DNA of 8,387 bases from Coprobacillus sp. (GTDB lineage: Bacteria > Bacillota_I > Bacilli_A > RFN20 > CAG-826), in NCBI GenBank assembly GCA_021203745.1, contig JAJQAP010000088.1, positions 1 to 8,387 on the forward strand, read 5' to 3'. Positions 1 through 5,359 of the stretch are shown here, piece by piece. Positions within the stretch are counted from its first letter, which is position 1; the number at the start of each line of letters is the position of its first letter. The translations under genes were made by a program, and so were the position numbers. The notes below the pieces were generated by a model. That model was not told where the DNA came from. It was given only the letters and a program-made list of their open reading frames with translations, and made no database searches.

Positions 1-797
1 ATCTTGTAGAGTTCTATCCAACAGAGTCTGTAACCACTCCTGATTGGTATGTACCTACGACTGGTAGTAGTGCTATCACAGATTTATTTAATGCCGCTTT
101 AGAAGGAAAGAACTACACAATCGTTCTTGAAATAACAGATTATCAATCAAATGAAACTGCTTATGATCCAAATGGCTTTTCACCATACGTTCAGTTAGAA
201 CCTCTTCAAGATCTTTGGTGTAAGATTACTTATACAGCAGACGCCGCTGTCGTAGAATACTATGCAAATTATGAGGAATTGCTTGCGGGCACAGTGATGG
301 ATGTTGAGTATTACCTAAACACCGATGCTGGTCTTGATATTTTTATGATTTATGATTGGTATGAAGTAGATACTGTATATTATCAATGGACTGAAGAAGG
401 TTCAACCTGGCAAGATTATCTAGGTTCTCTCTTTGGTTTAGGAGATTACTTCTCTAATTTTGTGGAAGGTGAAACCACGACAACCGAGAGAGGAACAGAG
501 GTTTCTTATACCCTTGATAATCTAGATAGCGATTTCCTAGAGGCCCTAATTGATGCTTTAGTGGATAATGGTAACTACTGGGCTTGGGAAACTGGTGGAA
601 TAGATGAAATTACAGATATTTCTTGTTCTTACCTCGTCGATAGTGAGATTCTCGAGTTTGTCTTTTATACTGGTGAATATACATATTATGATGCAGACAA
701 CTTCTGTTATTATATAGAACAAACCACTATTAAGGTCTATGTCTTAGAAGTTGGAAGTTCCTCCACTCCTAGTTATACTCTAGAATATAACTGGTAA
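1..797 (+). CDS. Tyr-rich putative lipoprotein, 5' partial (paralogue of the next gene)
   Basis: The reading frame is open from base 3 to the TAA at 795-797, giving 264 visible residues; an internal ATG at 279 is not the start because homology to the next gene extends well upstream of it. The visible part is acidic and rich in Tyr, Asp, Glu and Trp. It aligns along its length with the downstream protein: DLWCKITYT (210-236) matches DLWVKITYT, GSTWQDYLGSL matches GYTWQNYANSL, and the C-terminal VGSSSTPSY matches VGTSSIPSD. The first shared block, DLFNAA / DLFEAI, lies about 27 residues into the visible part and at residue 40 of the paralogue. So probably only the signal peptide and a few residues are missing, and the true start should be less than about 100 nt left of the window. 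Lipidation is inferred from the paralogue. I recognise no family and no catalytic motif. It ends before its own terminator. Confidence 0.85.
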   Translation, partial: LVEFYPTESVTTPDWYVPTTGSSAITDLFNAALEGKNYTIVLEITDYQSNETAYDPNGFSPYVQLEPLQDLWCKITYTADAAVVEYYANYEELLAGTVMDVEYYLNTDAGLDIFMIYDWYEVDTVYYQWTEEGSTWQDYLGSLFGLGDYFSNFVEGETTTTERGTEVSYTLDNLDSDFLEALIDALVDNGNYWAWETGGIDEITDISCSYLVDSEILEFVFYTGEYTYYDADNFCYYIEQTTIKVYVLEVGSSSTPSYTLEYNW

Positions 798-817
798 TTA
801 GAGACATTACTGATATA

Positions 818-850
818 AAAAAGGGTAGCCACATGGTTACCCTTTTTATT
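818..850 (+). terminator. Rho-independent terminator of the first Tyr-rich gene
   Basis: A 13-bp stem pairs 818-830 with 835-847 around the loop ACAT, with one G-U pair. The core GGGTAGCC/GGTTACCC is flanked by A5 on the left and T5 on the right. It begins 20 nt after the stop codon and separates the two Tyr-rich genes into different transcripts. Confidence 0.9.
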
Positions 851-892
851 TGTCGTTATTAATTTTATATATCTTTAAATATATGTTTAAGG

Positions 893-898
893 TATACT
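893..898 (+). promoter_or_regulatory. Candidate -10 element (TATACT) for the gene at 918
   Basis: TATACT lies 19 nt upstream of the ATG, just after the preceding terminator, in a very AT-rich stretch. The same hexamer followed by CT occurs in front of the gene at 5360. No convincing -35 box is found 16-18 nt upstream (TATCTT at 870-875 is poor), so this is a tentative call. Confidence 0.4.
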
Positions 899-917
899 CT
901 TAAAGGGAAATGATGTT

Positions 918-1784
918 ATGAAAAAGAAAAAATTATTGAGTTTAATGAGTATGGTGGTGCTTCTTTTCTCTTTAGGAGGGTGCTCAAAAGAAGAGGAAGA
1001 AGAAATCGTTATTGACAATCGAGATCCAGTCTCTGATTTATTTGAAGCAATTAAAGAGGATAATAACTACACCCTATTAATTGATTATTACTACATATAC
1101 ACCACAGAGAAATTCTCTAGTTTAGATGATTTATATGAGTACTATGCATACTATCTAGATTATCAAGATTTATGGGTCAAAATAACTTACACAAACGAAG
1201 CAATGCTCATTGAATACTATGCAGACTATCTAGACTATCTTCTCTACAATCCTGTCGATACAGAACTCCTTGTTAACACAAGTGAAGGATTAAGAGTCTA
1301 TCAAGTATATGATTACTACTCTCAAGATCTAGACTATACCTATACCCTTGAAGGCTATACGTGGCAGAACTACGCTAATAGTCTACTAGATCTCTATAAC
1401 TTTGCTTTTAATTTTGAAAGAAGTGACGCTGTCGATTCAGAGGATGGCGAGATCTTGACTTATAACATTAATGGTCTATCTAACTACCACTTTATGGAAT
1501 ATTTCATGTATTCATTGTTTTATGGGGGTAATTACTTCTGTTATGATTTAGGTCTTATCAATGGTATCCTTAGTTTAGTGGGTAATGGATACTCCTCTGA
1601 TATTGAATATACATGTAATTACTATGTCGACTATGATATGTGGATGACCACCCTCGATAGTGGTACCCAAATATATTATGATGCCTCTTATCAGTATTAC
1701 TTAGAATGGGATATGTTTTCCTCCGCTATCTATAACGTTGGAACTTCTTCTATTCCAAGTGACTACCAACAATACTTACTCTAA
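918..1784 (+). CDS. Tyr-rich acidic lipoprotein of unknown function
   Basis: A 288-residue product begins with a typical lipoprotein signal: KKKK at 2-5, a hydrophobic core at about 6-19 and the lipobox LGGC with Cys22, followed by SKEEEEE. It should be exported, lipidated by Lgt, cleaved by signal peptidase II and anchored on the outer face of the membrane. The mature part is strikingly biased: by my count 46 of 288 residues are Tyr (about 16%), often in YY or YYY clusters spaced by Asp, Leu or Asn, and very few residues are basic. There is no repeat of fixed period and I recognise no domain. The AAAGGGA at 902-908 serves as ribosome binding site about 9 nt before ATG. It is a tandem paralogue of the truncated gene upstream and has its own terminator. 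Function is unknown; a beta-rich ligand-binding or adhesive surface protein is a guess. Confidence 0.88.
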   Translation: MKKKKLLSLMSMVVLLFSLGGCSKEEEEEIVIDNRDPVSDLFEAIKEDNNYTLLIDYYYIYTTEKFSSLDDLYEYYAYYLDYQDLWVKITYTNEAMLIEYYADYLDYLLYNPVDTELLVNTSEGLRVYQVYDYYSQDLDYTYTLEGYTWQNYANSLLDLYNFAFNFERSDAVDSEDGEILTYNINGLSNYHFMEYFMYSLFYGGNYFCYDLGLINGILSLVGNGYSSDIEYTCNYYVDYDMWMTTLDSGTQIYYDASYQYYLEWDMFSSAIYNVGTSSIPSDYQQYLL

Positions 1785-1804
1785 TTAAAATCAAAGGTAA
1801 ACGA

Positions 1805-1830
1805 AAGAAGGGGATTTACCCCCTTTTTAT
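1805..1830 (+). terminator. Rho-independent terminator after the second Tyr-rich gene
   Basis: AAGAAGGGG (1805-1813) pairs with CCCCTTTTT (1820-1828), with one G-U pair, around a 6-nt loop (1814-1819), and is followed by ATTGTTTTTT. It starts 20 nt after the stop codon. The GC core is only four pairs, so it is weaker than the terminator at 818. Confidence 0.75.
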
Positions 1831-1839
1831 TGTTTTTTA

Positions 1840-1867
1840 TTGTCTTTCTTTTAATTCTTAGTATTAT
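1840..1867 (+). promoter_or_regulatory. Candidate promoter for the gene at 1906
   Basis: TTGTCT (1840-1845, 4 of 6 matches to TTGACA) and TATTAT (1862-1867, 5 of 6 to TATAAT) are separated by 16 nt. The -35 box overlaps the T-rich tail of the preceding terminator, so the genes are tightly packed. It would give a leader of roughly 30 nt containing the ribosome binding site shared with the gene at 3501. Confidence 0.4.
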
Positions 1868-1876
1868 TAAGGCATA

Positions 1877-1901
1877 AATAAACCAGAAAGGAGAAGGTTT
1901 T
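1877..1901 (+). promoter_or_regulatory. Conserved leader with Shine-Dalgarno, first copy
   Basis: These 25 nt are identical to 3473-3497, in front of a different lipoprotein gene. They contain AAAGGAG (1887-1893) followed by AAGG, at 12 and 8 nt from the ATG at 1906. The identity between two genes with unrelated bodies marks it as part of a duplicated 5' cassette. Confidence 0.75.
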
Positions 1902-1905
1902 ATTT

Positions 1906-3285
1906 ATGAAAAAAACAAAATTATTAACAAGCATTGCCGCGCTTGCACTAGTAGTAGGCTTAGGGGCATGTGAAACTGGTGACATTTATGTTAATGTTGA
2001 AGTTGGTGGTGATGATAGTTCTGATACTGAATCTGGCACCACCGATGAAGGCGAGACAACTGACACCACAGAAAGCGGTGAAGGCGATGAATCGTCCGGT
2101 GAAACTGGTGGAGAAGAAGACCAACTCGCTAAAGATTTAGAGGCTTTCCAAGAAACCCTAAAAGATCTAGGCGATGACCTATTTAGTGAGTGGGAAGCCT
2201 ATCAGTACAAATTAGACGATACAACAAGACTTATTAAAGCCGATGAAAATGGATATCCATTTGGATATTACAGGGCGGCAGAAGATGAAGTCTCATACTA
2301 CGTCGATGGACAAGTCTATTACAGCGGTTATGATGATTCATATGAAACATACGAACTTACAAAGACCTATAAAACCCAACTAGAGGAAGACGATGCCTTT
2401 ATTGAACTTGAAACACTCTTGTCTTTAACTAGTGAAGATGTTTTATCTCTCACTCAAGAGGATGATACCTATTCAATCTCTTATCAATTTGTGAAAGAGG
2501 GTGTTTTAACGGGCACTACAACATCTACATACAAACTTGGGTTAACAATTAATGAAGACAAATTAGTGAAAGCTACATGTGATTACCTAGAAGTCTTTGA
2601 AGCGGGTTCATATGGAACTGATTCAGAAGAAGAAAAATCAGAATCAATTGAAAAGATTGATCCTGACACGATTACACAAGAACTCTTAGTTGAAGATGGT
2701 TTTGATGCAAATCTATGGGTTAAAGAAACAGGGCCAGTCCTACTTGGTACCTTCGATTGGACTGGATTTACCGATGGAGATAATTCCACTAGCAACGTTA
2801 CCCTTGCTTTAACTGTCGCTCAACTTGAAGATAATCTTTCTAGAGCATGGCAACCAGAAGATGTATTTACTAACCATTCCTATTCAGTAACTTCAACTTC
2901 TAATATGAGAGCAGGTTCTCATAATAATGTTTCTGGTTGTGACCTAGTCGGATCTCTTGAATGCATCACTTTTGGTAATGGTAGAAGTACAACAGGTAGT
3001 ATGGTTTTAACCTTTGATGAAAGTGTCAATATTACTAAAGTTGAAGTTGTAGATGTTCTTGGTTCCACGACAAGTAACAACCTTACAGTCAATGGTCAAG
3101 CAAAAGCTGGTTATGACTATCGAAATGTTACTAACTGGAATAGTGGGGCAAAATGGGAAGATGTTCCTGCGGTGGTCTATGATGATATTGAGCAAGGTAA
3201 TACATTAAGCATGTCGCTCACGCAGTCCGCAAGTGCTGATAAGGTTATTGTCCACTCAATTGCAATTTATGGCGAAGTTGCTTAA
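1906..3285 (+). CDS. Lipoprotein with acidic linker and C-terminal beta-rich domain, function unknown
   Basis: The 459-residue product starts with KKTK, a hydrophobic core and the lipobox LGAC with Cys22. Residues 23 to about 74 are a low-complexity acidic linker of Gly, Ser, Thr, Glu and Asp, probably a spacer that lifts the protein off the membrane. Residues of about 75-270 are acidic, with alternating hydrophobic patterns (for example DTYSISYQF and TYKLGLTIN) that suggest a beta-sheet-rich extracellular fold; I cannot name it. From about residue 280 to the end a second region with Thr/Ser/Asn-rich strands (SMVLTFDESVNITKVEVVDV, then LTVNG, and VIVHSIAIYGE at the end) looks like a beta-sandwich, perhaps a binding module. 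That is an inference from pattern only. The start is fixed by the AAAGGAG leader and signal peptide. The first 69 coding nt are about 87% identical to those of the gene at 3501, whereas the rest is unrelated. It is monocistronic, with its own promoter candidate and terminator. Confidence 0.88.
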   Translation: MKKTKLLTSIAALALVVGLGACETGDIYVNVEVGGDDSSDTESGTTDEGETTDTTESGEGDESSGETGGEEDQLAKDLEAFQETLKDLGDDLFSEWEAYQYKLDDTTRLIKADENGYPFGYYRAAEDEVSYYVDGQVYYSGYDDSYETYELTKTYKTQLEEDDAFIELETLLSLTSEDVLSLTQEDDTYSISYQFVKEGVLTGTTTSTYKLGLTINEDKLVKATCDYLEVFEAGSYGTDSEEEKSESIEKIDPDTITQELLVEDGFDANLWVKETGPVLLGTFDWTGFTDGDNSTSNVTLALTVAQLEDNLSRAWQPEDVFTNHSYSVTSTSNMRAGSHNNVSGCDLVGSLECITFGNGRSTTGSMVLTFDESVNITKVEVVDVLGSTTSNNLTVNGQAKAGYDYRNVTNWNSGAKWEDVPAVVYDDIEQGNTLSMSLTQSASADKVIVHSIAIYGEVA

Positions 3286-3309
3286 TAATTCAAAGTAATT
3301 TATTTAAAT

Positions 3310-3335
3310 AAAAGGCAGTTGCAGACTGCCTTTTT
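3310..3335 (+). terminator. Rho-independent terminator after the gene at 1906
   Basis: AAAAGGCAGT (3310-3319) pairs perfectly with ACTGCCTTTT (3325-3334) around the loop TGCAG. The stem is identical to that of the terminator at 5246; only the loop differs. Confidence 0.92.
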
Positions 3336-3347
3336 ACTTTGTATGCT

Positions 3348-3420
3348 TGGATGCTAAGGTATTTGCATGCTAAGGTAATTCTGCATGCTAAGGTTGCATG
3401 CTAAGGTTGCATGGTAAGGT
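3348..3420. repeat. Array of five 13-nt direct repeats (TGCATGCTAAGGT)
   Basis: Copies start at 3348, 3364, 3382, 3395 and 3408. The second, third and fourth match TGCATGCTAAGGT exactly; the first (TGGATGC...) and last (TGCATGG...) each differ by one base. Start-to-start spacings are 16, 18, 13 and 13 nt, so the last three are strictly tandem. TAAGGTAATTCT follows both the second and fifth copies, which suggests a larger 44-nt duplication. Each core holds the palindrome GCATGC (GGATGC and GCATGG in the outer copies). The array sits between a terminator and the promoter region of the LRR gene at 3501. It is not coding and too short-spaced for CRISPR. A protein-binding array or a simple slippage product are both possible. 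Confidence 0.85.
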
Positions 3421-3439
3421 AATTCTAGACAACTGTGTC

Positions 3440-3451
3440 TTTTTTTTTTTT
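3440..3451 (+). repeat. Homopolymer run of 12 T upstream of the -10 box
   Basis: Twelve consecutive T lie 18 nt upstream of the TATAAT at 3470-3475, where a -35 box would be expected. Runs of this length are prone to slipped-strand mispairing. No such run precedes the other genes. Confidence 0.85.
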
Positions 3452-3469
3452 CTGGGTAAAGTAGTAAGA

Positions 3470-3475
3470 TATAAT
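3470..3475 (+). promoter_or_regulatory. -10 element (TATAAT) for the LRR gene at 3501
   Basis: This is a perfect -10 hexamer 25 nt upstream of the ATG. The region 17 nt further upstream is the end of the T12 run (TTTTTC) rather than a recognisable -35 box. TAGACA at 3426-3431 resembles a -35 box but is 38 nt away, too far to pair with it. The hexamer overlaps the start of the conserved leader. Confidence 0.5.
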
Positions 3476-3497
3476 AAACCAGAAAGGAGAAGGTTTT
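3473..3497 (+). promoter_or_regulatory. Conserved leader with Shine-Dalgarno, second copy
   Basis: These 25 nt are identical to 1877-1901. AAAGGAG (3483-3489) lies 11 nt before the ATG and is followed by AAGG and a run of seven T. Confidence 0.75.
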
Positions 3498-3500
3498 TTT

Positions 3501-5225
3501 ATGAAAAAAACAAAGTTACTAACAAGTCTTGCAGCACTAGCTCTAGTAGTAAGCTTAGGGGCATGTGAAGTAAATGTCGATGTCGGTGGTGTCGATGTGG
3601 GTGATGTCGATGTCGGTGTGGATGTAAACCCAAATGACTCCTCTGAACCAGATGAAGGTGGAACCACTGATACCGAACCCAGTGGTGATGAAGGTTCAAA
3701 CCCAGGTGAGGATCCTAACCCAGGAACAGGTGAAGGTGGAGAAAGTGGTGACACTGATCCCAACCCAGGATCTGGTGAAGGTGAAAGCAAACATCAGCAT
3801 GAGTATGGTGAATATATCATTACCGATGAAGGTCATTATCAAGTTTGCCTAACTTGTGGGGAGACTACAGCAATAGAAGAACATACATTATCTGATTTTG
3901 CTCTTGATAGTGACGATTCTCATTATCACGTAAGAGAGTGCACTATTTGTGGTTATTTAGAAAGAGGTGTCCACGAAGTTGCCTCTGCTACAGAAAATCA
4001 AGAAACCGCTAGCTGTTCACTATGTGGAGAGCAAGGCCTAAATGTTGCAGGTCTCACATATGAACTAGTGGATGAAACTTCTTATCGTGTCTCAAAATAC
4101 GATATGACTAAACACGCAAAAGATCTCTATATTCCTGCTACGTATGAGGGATTTCCGGTCACAGAAGTTGGATACAACAATGGTGAAAGCTATGCAAGTA
4201 CTACTAGTTTTGCGGGATCTTCTACAAATAATTATTTACAATTTGTTGCAATTCCAGAAGGGGTTACCACATTAAATAACTGGTGTTTTCAAAACTGCTA
4301 TTCATTAACAACAATTGAACTACCTAGCACATTAACAACTATGGGAGTGCATATATTCCATTCTTGTTATGCTCTCCTAAATATAAAACTTCCAGAGGGA
4401 CTTGAGGCCATCGGTGAACAGTCTTTCTATTATTGCTATGCCCTAAGTGAACTTACAATTCCTGGTAGTGTTGAGGATGTCTCTTATCGTCTTTGCTATC
4501 AATGTGTGAGTTTACAATCTGTCACATTAGAAGAAGGTATTGTGACCATTGCTGAAGGAGCATTCTATAACTGCTATATTTTGGCAGAAATTTATCTACC
4601 AGATACTTTAACAACAATTGGTAATACAGCATTTTATTATTGCTATTCTTTGGCATCAGTTAGATGGGGCTCCGGTCTTATCAGTATTGGCGCACAAGCT
4701 TTCTATAGTTGCTATCCACTAAAGAATGTTGATTTACCAGAAGGACTTGAAACAATCGGAGATAATGCTTTCCAAAATTGTTACTCCTTACTAACTGTAG
4801 ACGTTCCTGATACTGTCACAAGTTTTGGTACCAATGTATTCTATCAATGTTACTCACTACTTTCTGCAAAACTTCCAGCGGATTTAACGACGCTTCCTAC
4901 ATATACATTCTACAATTGTCGTAGTTTGCAATCTATCGTTTTACCAAGTGGAATAACGAGTTTAGGAACATATTCTCTCTATTATTGTTATTCATTGAAA
5001 TCTGTTGTTATTCCTGCGGGTGTTACTTCCGTTGGGTCAAATGCTTTCGCTAGTGATTATTCTCTAACTGATGTATATTATGGTGGTTCCTCAGAAGAAG
5101 AATGGAATTCAATTTCCTTTAACTCAAATACCTATTTAACTGGTGCGGATGTTTATTACTACAGCGAAACAGAAGCCGAAGGATGTTGGCATTTTGATGA
5201 TGGTGGTGAACCAGTTCTTTGGTAA
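3501..5225 (+). CDS. BspA-type leucine-rich repeat surface lipoprotein with Gly/Pro spacer and His/CxxC module
   Basis: The 574-residue protein begins with a lipoprotein signal (KKTK, hydrophobic core, LGAC with Cys22). Residues 23-42 alternate Val, Asp and Gly. Residues 43-96 are a Gly/Pro/Glu/Asp-rich spacer with two DPNPG-x-GEG units. A Cys/His module follows: H112-x3-C116-x2-C119...H128, then H141/H143...C147-x2-C150...H158, then C172-x2-C175; it could bind zinc. Residues of about 179-222 form the N-terminal LRR cap (YIPATYEGFPVT). Residues 248-523 are exactly 12 LRRs of 23 residues (LRR_5/BspA class), with hydrophobic positions 2, 4, 8 and 11, usually Phe16, Cys19 in 11 of 12, Tyr20 in 10 of 12, and Leu22. 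The cap DVYYGGSSEEEW and a tail CWHFDDGGEPVLW end the protein. It should stand on the cell surface and bind an unknown ligand. It has its own -10 box and terminator. Confidence 0.93.
   Translation: MKKTKLLTSLAALALVVSLGACEVNVDVGGVDVGDVDVGVDVNPNDSSEPDEGGTTDTEPSGDEGSNPGEDPNPGTGEGGESGDTDPNPGSGEGESKHQHEYGEYIITDEGHYQVCLTCGETTAIEEHTLSDFALDSDDSHYHVRECTICGYLERGVHEVASATENQETASCSLCGEQGLNVAGLTYELVDETSYRVSKYDMTKHAKDLYIPATYEGFPVTEVGYNNGESYASTTSFAGSSTNNYLQFVAIPEGVTTLNNWCFQNCYSLTTIELPSTLTTMGVHIFHSCYALLNIKLPEGLEAIGEQSFYYCYALSELTIPGSVEDVSYRLCYQCVSLQSVTLEEGIVTIAEGAFYNCYILAEIYLPDTLTTIGNTAFYYCYSLASVRWGSGLISIGAQAFYSCYPLKNVDLPEGLETIGDNAFQNCYSLLTVDVPDTVTSFGTNVFYQCYSLLSAKLPADLTTLPTYTFYNCRSLQSIVLPSGITSLGTYSLYYCYSLKSVVIPAGVTSVGSNAFASDYSLTDVYYGGSSEEEWNSISFNSNTYLTGADVYYYSETEAEGCWHFDDGGEPVLW
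3574..3618 (+). repeat. In-frame repeat encoding the Val-Asp-Gly stretch
   Basis: The 15-nt word ATGTCGATGTCGGTG occurs at 3574-3588 and again at 3604-3618, offset by exactly 30 nt (10 codons), with degenerate GTCGATGT copies between. It encodes the VDVG-type stretch just after the lipidated Cys. Period and offset are multiples of three, so gain or loss of units would keep the frame. Confidence 0.75.
3711..3785 (+). repeat. Two in-frame copies of the DPNPG-GEG spacer unit
   Basis: The 30-nt segments 3711-3740 and 3756-3785 match at 26 of 30 positions and are offset by 45 nt (15 codons). They encode DPNPGTGEGG and DPNPGSGEGE in the flexible spacer of the LRR lipoprotein, suggesting expansion of the spacer by in-frame duplication. 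Confidence 0.75.
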
Positions 5226-5245
5226 TAATCCAAATAACATTAAAT

Positions 5246-5271
5246 AAAAGGCAGTTTACTACTGCCTTTTT
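5246..5271 (+). terminator. Rho-independent terminator after the LRR gene at 3501
   Basis: AAAAGGCAGT (5246-5255) pairs perfectly with ACTGCCTTTT (5261-5270) around the loop TTACT and is followed by T. The stem is the same as at 3310; the A/T-rich approach (TAAATAAAAGG) is also shared. Confidence 0.92.
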
Positions 5272-5300
5272 ATCTATTAAAGATAAATATTTATTTTTTA

Positions 5301-5330
5301 CTAACATTTATAGTCTTTTGGGACTATACT
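5301..5330 (+). promoter_or_regulatory. Candidate promoter of the two-gene LRR operon
   Basis: CTAACA (5301-5306, 4 of 6 matches to TTGACA) is followed after 18 nt by TATACT (5325-5330). TATACT followed by CT also precedes the gene at 918. The -10 box overlaps the right arm of an inverted repeat (5309-5328). It would transcribe the genes at 5360 and 6882, since there is no terminator between them. Confidence 0.45.
5309..5328. promoter_or_regulatory. Operator-like inverted repeat in the promoter
   Basis: TATAGTC (5309-5315) and GACTATA (5322-5328) are perfect 7-bp inverted repeats separated by 6 nt. The dyad fills the space between the -35 and -10 candidates and overlaps four bases of the -10 box, a typical place for a repressor operator. 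There is no T run directly after it, so a terminator is unlikely. Confidence 0.45.
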
Positions 5331-5359
5331 CTAATTGCAAGAAGGGAGAAGCATTATAT

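Noticed and set aside
279..797. Separate short gene starting at the ATG at 279
   Set aside because: The frame is open to the window edge and the upstream part aligns with the paralogue at 918, so 279 is an internal Met.
1796..1820. Alternative hairpin GGTAAA (1796-1801) with TTTACC (1815-1820) as an attenuator
   Set aside because: Six AT-rich pairs competing with the normal terminator downstream of a finished gene; no regulated gene follows on the same transcript.
3348..3420. CRISPR array
   Set aside because: Units are only 13 nt, with spacers of 0-5 nt and no cas genes.
3425..3790. Minus-strand Pro/Ser-rich reading frame of 121 residues
   Set aside because: It is the shadow of the repetitive Gly/Pro spacer of the LRR gene on the + strand and contains the T12 tract as a Lys run; no ribosome binding site supports it. 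The other minus-strand and out-of-frame readings at 2583, 3007, 3499, 3634, 5119 and 6940 are rejected for the same overlap reason.
5219..5359. N-terminal extension of the second LRR gene back to 5219
   Set aside because: It would overlap the end of the previous gene, cross its terminator and the promoter, and bury the signal peptide; the ATG at 5360 has a ribosome binding site and gives Cys22.
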